From UBA4719 sp035654835 (GTDB lineage: Bacteria > Actinomycetota > Actinomycetes > Actinomycetales > Dermatophilaceae), in contig DASRVZ010000065.1 of assembly GCA_035654835.1 (NCBI GenBank), forward strand, positions 1 to 20,521: DNA of 20,521 bases. Direction: 5' to 3'. Below the pieces are notes generated by a model. It worked only from the letters and a program-made list of their open reading frames with translations, was not told the origin of the DNA and ran no database searches. Positions 7,638 to 13,069 of the stretch are shown here, piece after piece; position 1 is the first letter of the stretch; every line of letters starts with the position of its first letter. Made by a program: the position numbers and the translations under genes.

Positions 7638-8643
7638 CAGACCCCGTCTCAAGAGCCATGTACAGCTACTTCGGCGTGGTCCCGGATCACTCCAGCTCGG
7701 CCTGTGCCCCGCTACTGGAGTCGTCCTGGACGGGCTCAGCGACGCTGAGATCGCCGTGGTGACAGGTCTCGACGGCAGCGTGGACACGCACACCCTGTAT
7801 GACGGGGCGGCCGCCGTCGGGGTGACCGCCGGTCGGCTGTCGGCCCTGATCGCGGCGCTGGACGAGCACCACCTCCTGCTCGACGCGGCCACGGACCGAG
7901 CCTGCTTGTCCCCGATCGACGAGCCAAGGCGCCATCTGCTGCAGCCGGACGCAACGGCGGTTGCGGCAGCGTACGGCCTGTCGGGCGACGGCTTCGACCG
8001 TGTCGCGGCCAGATCCAGCCAGCACGTGGTCATCAGCGCCGAGGGAGACCTGCCCAGCGCATTGGCCGATCTCCTTCGGGTCGGAGGGGTCGGCCGGGTC
8101 AGCGTGGGCGCGAACGCCGTGAACATGCTGGACCTCGATCTGCGCAGTCACCGGGCAGGCGCGAAACGTGCCACGTTCGGGTCGCCGGCGAAGATGCCGG
8201 ACCTGGTGGTGCTGGCGGCGATGGGAGCAGTCTGTGCCGATGCAGGCGCGCCCTGGCTGCGCCTCGGCATACCGCATCTGCCGGTGGTCGTTCAAGGTCA
8301 CCGGGTCCAGGTCGGTCCCCTCATCAGGGGCGGCGCCGGACCCTGCCTCTCGTGTCTGGATCTGCACCGCAGCGACCGGGACGCCGCCTGGCCGGCACTG
8401 CTGTCACAGCTCGCTCCACAGGGGCCGTTTCTGGCAAGCGCACCGGTCAACTGTGAGAGCACACTCACGGCCATGACCATCGGCGCCGCGGCCATGATCA
8501 TTCACACGTGCCTGGACGGTCAGCCGGTGTCGGACGACCTCTCGCTGGAGCTCTCGCTGCCTTGGCCGACGATCCAGAACCGACGGTGGCTCTCACATCC
8601 GATGTGCGAGTGTTTGGTCGCGCAAGGGAGAATGACAGGGTGA
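7630..8643 (+). CDS. Degenerate ThiF/E1-like protein
   Basis: 337 residues. The second half resembles the adenylyltransferase (E1/ThiF) fold as seen in actinobacterial ThiF-family and cyclodehydratase-like proteins. A Rossmann-like segment (132-158) holds VVISAEGDLPSALADLL followed by GGVGRVSVG; later come LRLGIPHLPVVVQGHRVQVGPL and a CLSCLDLHR motif (CxxC at 239-242). The nucleotide-binding GxGGxG is not intact (AEGDLP), so ATP use is doubtful. The N-terminal 120 residues resemble a small winged-helix or RRE-like region, which is inference. ATG 7630 is chosen for its GGAGGA site; a near-identical site lies 17 bases earlier. It overlaps the ABC1 kinase as GTGA, so the two are coupled. Substrate unknown. 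Confidence 0.75.
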   Translation: MHGRPRLKSHVQLLRRGPGSLQLGLCPATGVVLDGLSDAEIAVVTGLDGSVDTHTLYDGAAAVGVTAGRLSALIAALDEHHLLLDAATDRACLSPIDEPRRHLLQPDATAVAAAYGLSGDGFDRVAARSSQHVVISAEGDLPSALADLLRVGGVGRVSVGANAVNMLDLDLRSHRAGAKRATFGSPAKMPDLVVLAAMGAVCADAGAPWLRLGIPHLPVVVQGHRVQVGPLIRGGAGPCLSCLDLHRSDRDAAWPALLSQLAPQGPFLASAPVNCESTLTAMTIGAAAMIIHTCLDGQPVSDDLSLELSLPWPTIQNRRWLSHPMCECLVAQGRMTG

Positions 8644-9968
8644 CCCAGCTCCCCCGCAAGGCAGTGACGCGCACGGCCAAGCTTGCGGCGCTGCCGTTGG
8701 GGTTCGCCGGGCGCACCGCGCTGGGCCTGGGCAAGCGGGTCGGCGGCCGACCAGCTGAGCTTGTCGCGGCCGAGGTGCAGGCCCGCACGGCCGAACAGAT
8801 CTTCAAGGTCCTGGGTGAGCTCAAGGGCGGGGCGATGAAGTTCGGCCAGGCGCTGTCGATCTTCGAGGCTGCGATGCCTGAAGAGTTCGCCGGGCCGTAC
8901 CGCGCGACGTTGACCAAGCTGCAGGACGCCGCGCCGCCGATGCCCGCGTCGGCGGTCCATCGTGTGCTGGCCGCAGAGATGGGGCCGCGGTGGAGACAGA
9001 AGTTCACCTCGTTCGACGACAAGCCCGCGGCGGCGGCGTCGATCGGCCAGGTGCACCGGGCCGTGTGGAGGGACGGTCGCGAGGTTGCGGTCAAGGTCCA
9101 GTACCCCGGCGCCGGCCACGCACTGATCAGCGACTTCAAACAGGTATCCAGGGTGGCTCGCGTGGCGGCAGGGTGGATCCCAGGGCTGGATATCAAGCCG
9201 ATCCTTGAAGAGCTCAAGAGCCGGGTGGCCGAAGAGCTGGACTACGCGCTTGAGGCCAAGTCCCAGAAGATGTTTGCCGCAGCCTTTGCAGGCCACCCCG
9301 ACTTCGCCATCCCTGACGTGGTTCATCACAAGGGCAACGTCATCGTCACCGAATGGCTCGACGGGACTCCGCTGTCGGCGATCATCGCGACCGGCTCGCA
9401 GCAGGCGCGTGACGAGGCGGCAGAGCGCTACATGGAGTTCCTGCTCGTCGGGCCACAGCTGGCCGGGTTGCTGCACGCCGACCCACACCCCGGCAACTTC
9501 CGGATGCTCGCTGACGGCCGGCTCGGAGTCCTCGACTTCGGCGCGGTCAACCGGTTGCCCGACGGCCTGCCGGTCGAGATGGGGCAGCTGCTCACGCTGG
9601 CGTTGTCCGGTGACTCCGAGGGTGCGCTCCAGGGTCTGCGTCAGCACGGCTTCGTCAAGACATCGATGGACATCGATGCGGACCAGCTGTTGGCCTTCCT
9701 CGAGCCATTCATCGGGCCGCTGCGCACCGACACCTTCACCTTCACACGAGCCTGGCTGCGCGGTGTGTCGTTGCACCTCAACGATCCCCGCCGCTCCGAC
9801 TACGCGCTGGGCCTCAAGCTCAACCTGCCGCCGTCGTACCTCTTGATCCACCGGGTGTGGCTCGGTGGCATCGGTGTCCTCTGCCAGATCCAGGGCGAGG
9901 TACATGGCCGGGCGACCGTGGACCGTTGGCTGCCCGAAGCCAGCCTCCCGCCCGTTCATCAGGCCTAG
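8640..9968 (+). CDS. AarF/ABC1/UbiB-family atypical kinase
   Basis: 442 residues. The family hallmarks are all present: KFGQ (67-70, the KxGQ motif), the Ala-rich loop AAAS (131-134) before IGQVHRA, the VAVKVQYPG lysine (Lys152), HADPHPGN (279-286) and LDFG (298-301). UbiB-family proteins are atypical kinase-fold ATPases, often tied to quinone or lipid metabolism; the actinobacterial role is unclear. GTG at 8640 overlaps the ThiF-like stop (GTGA, 8640-8643) and has AGGGAG about nine bases upstream. Earlier in-frame starts overlap the ThiF-like gene and are rejected. Orthologous by position to Rv3197, two genes from whiB7 in M. tuberculosis. Confidence 0.95.
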   Translation: MTQLPRKAVTRTAKLAALPLGFAGRTALGLGKRVGGRPAELVAAEVQARTAEQIFKVLGELKGGAMKFGQALSIFEAAMPEEFAGPYRATLTKLQDAAPPMPASAVHRVLAAEMGPRWRQKFTSFDDKPAAAASIGQVHRAVWRDGREVAVKVQYPGAGHALISDFKQVSRVARVAAGWIPGLDIKPILEELKSRVAEELDYALEAKSQKMFAAAFAGHPDFAIPDVVHHKGNVIVTEWLDGTPLSAIIATGSQQARDEAAERYMEFLLVGPQLAGLLHADPHPGNFRMLADGRLGVLDFGAVNRLPDGLPVEMGQLLTLALSGDSEGALQGLRQHGFVKTSMDIDADQLLAFLEPFIGPLRTDTFTFTRAWLRGVSLHLNDPRRSDYALGLKLNLPPSYLLIHRVWLGGIGVLCQIQGEVHGRATVDRWLPEASLPPVHQA

Positions 9969-10010
9969 TCAGCACCCGCCCAGGACACACCGGGCTTCAC
10001 GACCAAGACC

Positions 10011-10193
10011 TCACCACCAGGACGAGTCGAGCTTGCCCTCGATGCTCCGCAGGTTCTCGCGGCTGCAGCGGTCGCAGGTCCAGACCTGACGGCCGTTCTC
10101 AACGCCGAGCGCCCACGTGAGCCGCGCGGCGGACTCGTCATCCGGCATACGTCCACACCTCAGGCAGACCGGCGGCGTCGCGTCCTGGCTCAT
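10011..10193 (-). CDS. Small double-CxxC (zinc-ribbon-like) protein
   Basis: 60 residues with CLRC (Cys10/Cys13) and CDRC (Cys40/Cys43), followed by SRENLRSIEGKLDSSWW, a C-terminus I recognise from small actinobacterial proteins of unknown function. ATG 10193 is 16 bases after the stop of the phosphodiesterase gene; a GTG at 10229 would overlap that gene and lacks support. It is probably the last gene of that transcript, convergent with the ABC1 kinase across 42 bases. Confidence 0.75.
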   Translation of the reverse strand: MSQDATPPVCLRCGRMPDDESAARLTWALGVENGRQVWTCDRCSRENLRSIEGKLDSSWW

Positions 10194-10209
10194 TCGCCCA
10201 GTGTTGCCC

Positions 10210-11817
10210 TCAGCTGCCGGCAACGTCACGGGTTTGCCGATTTGTTGCGTCGTCGGCCAGCAGGTAGATGAACCCTGGGCCTTCGTCCCGGTACGGAATT
10301 CCGAGCCCAGCGAGAGCCGGCCCCCACGAGCCGGTGACGGTGGGGTCCGATCCCTCGAAACCGTGGTCGGCGGTGAGCAGGAACGTCACCTGGTCGGTGA
10401 TCCCAAGACCATCGAGGTGGTCCAGGAACGACACCAGGCGCGAGTCCGAGTCACGCAGAGAGTCACGGGCGATCTCGCTGCGAGGCCCGCCGGCGTGATG
10501 GCCCGCATCGCTGACGATGTTTGCCCACCACGTCAACGTGGGCGCCGAGTCCAGGCTCTGCCACAGCTGCCGCATCTGCTCCAGCCCGAGATCGTCGACC
10601 TGGCTGCACCACGAGAAGTAGGAGTCCTCCAGATGAGCCTTGTCATGCACGTGAACGGAGGCGTGCGCATCCGGCAGCTGCTCGTTCAGGCCGGCCGCCC
10701 CTGATGAGCTGCCGCTGGCCCTGACCATCGCCATCGTGGAGTAGTCGGCGCCTCGATCGACGGCCTCGTTGACGCAAGCAGTGCGCGGTGAATTCCCTTG
10801 CGGAACAACGCCATTGACCATCTCGAACACCGTGCGAACTGCGGGGCGCAACCACTCTGCGCTGCGATGCCAGGTCGAGCTGTTGTTGGGAACGATCTGC
10901 TCACCCGTCGCGCGGTCAAAGAAGACGTTGCCGAGGACTCCGTGCCGTCCGGGTCCGAGCCCGGTCAGGATCGAGGTGTGGTTGGTCAGGGTGACGCTCG
11001 GGAACTGCGCCACGGCCCCGCCGCGCAACGCCACACCCTTGTCGATGAGCCGCGCAAGACCGGGTAGCTCGCCGGACGCGGCCATGTGCAGCAGATCGCC
11101 GCAGTGTGCGCCATCCCAGAGGATTCCGATCACCTTGGGCTCCGCCAACGCCTCACCGTCGAAGGCCATAGCGTCGAAGTACTCCGTGAGCACGCTTCCG
11201 TCCAAGGTGTCACCTGCGGCGTCGCGCAGGTCGCGGTCGGGAACACCGGCCAGAGCTGCCAGCGTGGGGCCCACATCGACGAGCCTGACGTGCTCATCCA
11301 CAATGCCTCGAGGCGCAACTCCCTTGCCGGACAACAACAATGGCGCCCTTGACTGGATGACATCCAGCGAACCATGTTCACCGACGTGTCCGCCCTGCTC
11401 AGGGAAGAAATGGCGGGGTGTGTGCAGGACTGCGACGTCCGGGCTCCGGGTCGGATCCGCGAACAGGGACAGGATGCGCACCGCGGCATAGGGATAGGCG
11501 TTGTCCCTCGAGCTGAGGGGGCTCGGCATGACGCACTCACGGTCATAGGGAAGGAACGCCATCGGGTCCTCGCGGGCGATGGGATCCAGCCCCTCCACGA
11601 CCTCGTGACGTCCGTCCCGGTGAAGCCGCACACGCCCGACGTGACTGGCGGCCATCGCCACCTGTCCGGCGTCTGACGATCGGTTCCCATCGACCGACCG
11701 TTCCCCATCGTCGACCCAGACAACCAGGTCGACGATGGGGGCAAGGCCGGGCGATGTCAGCGCCGCGACGATGGACTCACGTCGGGCCGACACCTGCGCC
11801 GCGGAGAGGGTGCTCAC
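10210..11817 (-). CDS. Alkaline-phosphatase-superfamily phosphodiesterase with permuted motif order
   Basis: 535 residues from GTG 11817. Motifs of nucleotide pyrophosphatase/phosphodiesterase-type enzymes are all visible but not in the usual order. The block with the last metal histidine, GGHVGEHGSL (His148) plus LVDVGPTLAALAG, comes first. It is followed by the normally N-terminal Asp235 (ILWDGAH), nucleophile Thr276 in PSVTLTNHTSILTG, D437xxxH441 (DAGHH), and Asp484-His485 in TADHGFEG. All metal ligands are thus accounted for, which predicts an active two-metal phosphoesterase; the substrate is unknown. No signal peptide is visible, so it is probably cytosolic. The start has AGGG ten bases upstream. 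Extending to 12012 would swallow the small gene upstream and gives unstructured Arg/Pro-rich sequence. Confidence 0.85.
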   Translation of the reverse strand: MSTLSAAQVSARRESIVAALTSPGLAPIVDLVVWVDDGERSVDGNRSSDAGQVAMAASHVGRVRLHRDGRHEVVEGLDPIAREDPMAFLPYDRECVMPSPLSSRDNAYPYAAVRILSLFADPTRSPDVAVLHTPRHFFPEQGGHVGEHGSLDVIQSRAPLLLSGKGVAPRGIVDEHVRLVDVGPTLAALAGVPDRDLRDAAGDTLDGSVLTEYFDAMAFDGEALAEPKVIGILWDGAHCGDLLHMAASGELPGLARLIDKGVALRGGAVAQFPSVTLTNHTSILTGLGPGRHGVLGNVFFDRATGEQIVPNNSSTWHRSAEWLRPAVRTVFEMVNGVVPQGNSPRTACVNEAVDRGADYSTMAMVRASGSSSGAAGLNEQLPDAHASVHVHDKAHLEDSYFSWCSQVDDLGLEQMRQLWQSLDSAPTLTWWANIVSDAGHHAGGPRSEIARDSLRDSDSRLVSFLDHLDGLGITDQVTFLLTADHGFEGSDPTVTGSWGPALAGLGIPYRDEGPGFIYLLADDATNRQTRDVAGS

Positions 11818-11875
11818 GACAACCGACCCTATCCGCCGCCGCGGAGGTCCGCCGATTGTCGCCGGCGCCCCGACC

Positions 11876-12037
11876 TCACCCGGCCGGATTCCGCAGGCGG
11901 GCCCGCCGAGCGTCAAGCTTGATCCGCAGCGCACCGCGAGTCTTGGCCGGGGCCATACGAGTTGCCGTTGGCTCACCAGGATTCGAGAGCTCTTCCATTC
12001 GAGCTCGGACAAGGATCATGCTCTGAAGTAAGTACAT
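11876..12037 (-). CDS. Small basic protein (53 aa) downstream of whiB7
   Basis: ATG 12037 is preceded by AAGGAG with seven-base spacing, one of the best ribosome binding sites in the window. The 53-residue product begins hydrophobic (MYLLQSMILV), then has an NPGEPTAT segment and a strongly basic C-terminal half (KTRGALRIK, RRARLRN; about 12 Lys/Arg). I do not recognise a family. It starts 75 bases after the whiB7 stop on the same strand and is probably co-transcribed. The charge suggests nucleic-acid or ribosome contact, but that is inference. Confidence 0.55.
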   Translation of the reverse strand: MYLLQSMILVRARMEELSNPGEPTATRMAPAKTRGALRIKLDARRARLRNPAG

Positions 12038-12105
12038 GGTGGAACTCCTTGCAAACAAAAGGTTTGAGGGCCACGGCTGTGAAGGACGTGGCTTGGGGGA
12101 AGGAC

Positions 12106-12124
12106 GTCGCCGTCAGGCGGCGAC
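12106..12124 (-). terminator. Hairpin at the whiB7 stop codon
   Basis: GTCGCCG/CGGCGAC pair perfectly (7 bp) around a five-base loop that contains the whiB7 TGA. Downstream sequence is C- and T-containing but not a clean T-run, so partial termination or 3' stabilisation is the likely role. Confidence 0.4.
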
Positions 12125-12400
12125 CTGGCTCTTGCGGGGGCGTCCGCGGGGACGCTTGCGGGCGACGATCGTCCCGTGGACGAAGAGCTCGCCACCCCAT
12201 ACGCCCCATGGCTCGCCGCGATTCAGCGCGCCGGCAAGGCACTCGATGCGAACCGGACAGCCCCCACACAGAGTCTTGGCAAACTCGACGTCGGCAGGGC
12301 TCTCGGCGAACCACAGCTCGGCATCGGACTCCTGACACGGGATGCCAGAACCGGCATGTTCAGCCTTCTCGTTCAGGTCAATGAGTGCGGTGAGCTGCAT
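12113..12400 (-). CDS. whiB7: WhiB7-type transcriptional regulator
   Basis: 95 residues. The four iron-sulfur cysteines are Cys22, Cys45, Cys48 and Cys54 (C-x22-C-x2-C-x5-C). The WhiB loop PWGVWGGE is at 64-71. The C-terminal AT-hook RGRPRK (85-90) distinguishes WhiB7 from other Wbl proteins; KRPRGRPRK matches my memory of Rv3197A. WhiB7 binds the primary sigma factor and AT-rich DNA just upstream of the -35, activating intrinsic resistance genes after ribosome-targeting antibiotics, and also its own promoter. The start has AAGGAGGTGA (12407-12416), a ten-base match to the 16S rRNA tail. The uvrD2 and mrx1 context is the expected one. Regulation probably involves the upstream leader. Confidence 0.95.
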   Translation of the reverse strand: MQLTALIDLNEKAEHAGSGIPCQESDAELWFAESPADVEFAKTLCGGCPVRIECLAGALNRGEPWGVWGGELFVHGTIVARKRPRGRPRKSQVAA

Positions 12401-12625
12401 CGGGTGTCACCTCCTTCGTTTCGTCTCCCCCGGTCAGGGGGCGAGCTCTCGGGTGTGTGTCATCACGCTGATCCGCGGCAACGCCCTGTGGGGCCGGCTG
12501 TGGATCGATCCTGGTTTTCTTCATCTGGCTGGCGGTCTTCCTGTGCGGGCGGCCACCGGGACAACACAAAGGCCGCGGATCCCGGATGTCGGGTTCCGCG
12601 GCCTGGAGGTGGCCTGGTCTAGGAG
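12401..12625 (-). promoter_or_regulatory. whiB7 leader between the 89-codon ORF and whiB7
   Basis: This 225-base stretch holds the terminator at 12571-12603, the stop-codon stem at 12616-12632, a CCCCC/GGGGG hairpin (12427-12441) about ten bases before the whiB7 Shine-Dalgarno, and a 48-codon frame from ATG 12524 to 12378 that overlaps the whiB7 start out of frame. I found no convincing promoter between the terminator and whiB7, so transcription probably comes from the promoter near 12970. Confidence 0.55.
12571..12603 (-). terminator. Intrinsic terminator / candidate attenuator upstream of whiB7
   Basis: GGCCGCGGATCCCG (12571-12584) pairs with 12590-12603 over 14 positions with a single mismatch and a five-base loop. 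On the minus strand it is followed by TTTGTGTTGT. It lies 22 bases after the stop of the 89-codon ORF and 170 bases before whiB7. Confidence 0.8.
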
Positions 12626-12632
12626 CTAGACC
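12616..12632 (-). promoter_or_regulatory. Stem-loop over the stop codon of the 89-codon ORF, possible antiterminator element
   Basis: GGTCTAG-GAG-CTAGACC (plus-strand reading) is a perfect 7-bp stem containing the TAG stop. It is enclosed by a second 7-bp pairing, CCTGGAG (12602-12608) with CTCCAGG (12639-12645), whose 12602-12603 bases also belong to the terminator stem. Confidence 0.5.
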
Positions 12633-12895
12633 GGTGGGCTCCAGGAGCGGAGGTACGCGACATCCTTGACAGCAAGTGCCTTGTGAGTCGGGGCGTAGAA
12701 CGAGGGAACAGACGTGGTCGCGGAGACTGCGATGTCCGCACCGAGGCCGGCGAGCTCGCCGGGGCCGAACGAGGACAGACCCGTCCCCCAGAACGCGCCG
12801 CCAACGCCGACAGTGAGGCTGCGGTCGGCGATCTGCGGGAACGCGAAGCGGACGCGGGTGATCTGCGTCGTCTTCGTCATCGTGATGTTCTCCAT
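12626..12895 (-). CDS. 89-codon ORF in the uvrD2-whiB7 gap (small protein or whiB7 leader ORF)
   Basis: ATG 12895 has AGGAGG nine bases upstream (12905-12910), and the codons are GC-rich at third positions, so it is very likely translated. The 89-residue product has a short Thr-rich start (MENITMTKTTQ), then a Gly/Ser/Ala-rich middle (GVGGAFWGTGLSSFGPGELAG) and an aromatic, basic end (YLRSWSPPV). I recognise no family, signal peptide or metal motif. It stands alone between its own promoter (12969-13006) and a terminator starting 22 bases after its stop, just before whiB7. Known whiB7 leaders carry an upstream ORF and a terminator, so this may be that ORF, although it is longer than I would expect. 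A stand-alone small protein is the alternative. Confidence 0.65.
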   Translation of the reverse strand: MENITMTKTTQITRVRFAFPQIADRSLTVGVGGAFWGTGLSSFGPGELAGLGADIAVSATTSVPSFYAPTHKALAVKDVAYLRSWSPPV

Positions 12896-12968
12896 CAGGG
12901 CCAACCTCCTCATCTGTTCTCGCGGGCCGAGCACGGTCACCTGGACCGGCTAGGCTGGACGTAGGTTC

Positions 12969-13006
12969 AGGCTAGGGCAGCCGCTTCGTCCTCGCAACGT
13001 ATTTAA
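12969..13006 (-). promoter_or_regulatory. Promoter with AT-rich patch next to the -35 (WhiB7-dependent type)
   Basis: On the minus strand TTGCGA (12992-12997) and TAGCCT (12969-12974) are separated by exactly 17 bases. TTAAATA (13000-13006), the most AT-rich run in this neighbourhood, ends two bases before the -35. WhiB7-activated promoters are known to have an AT-rich element at this position that the AT-hook contacts. Predicted transcription start is near 12962. Confidence 0.6.
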
Positions 13007-13069
13007 CGCGGAGCCTTCTGAACATGGCAGATTACGTCGGATTTCACCGGCAATCACTGCAGCTCAGGG

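Noticed and set aside
8520..9959. Minus-strand open frame antisense to the ABC1 kinase (479 codons)
   Set aside because: No recognisable domain, and the plus strand carries all kinase motifs.
11818..12012. N-terminal extension of the phosphodiesterase to position 12012
   Set aside because: The extra 65 residues are Arg/Pro-rich, lack a ribosome binding site and overlap the small 53-aa gene. GTG 11817 gives the expected start before the first conserved block.
12683..12964. Plus-strand open frame opposite the 89-codon ORF
   Set aside because: No ribosome binding site, and its third-position composition is worse than that of the minus-strand frame, which has a strong AGGAGG site.
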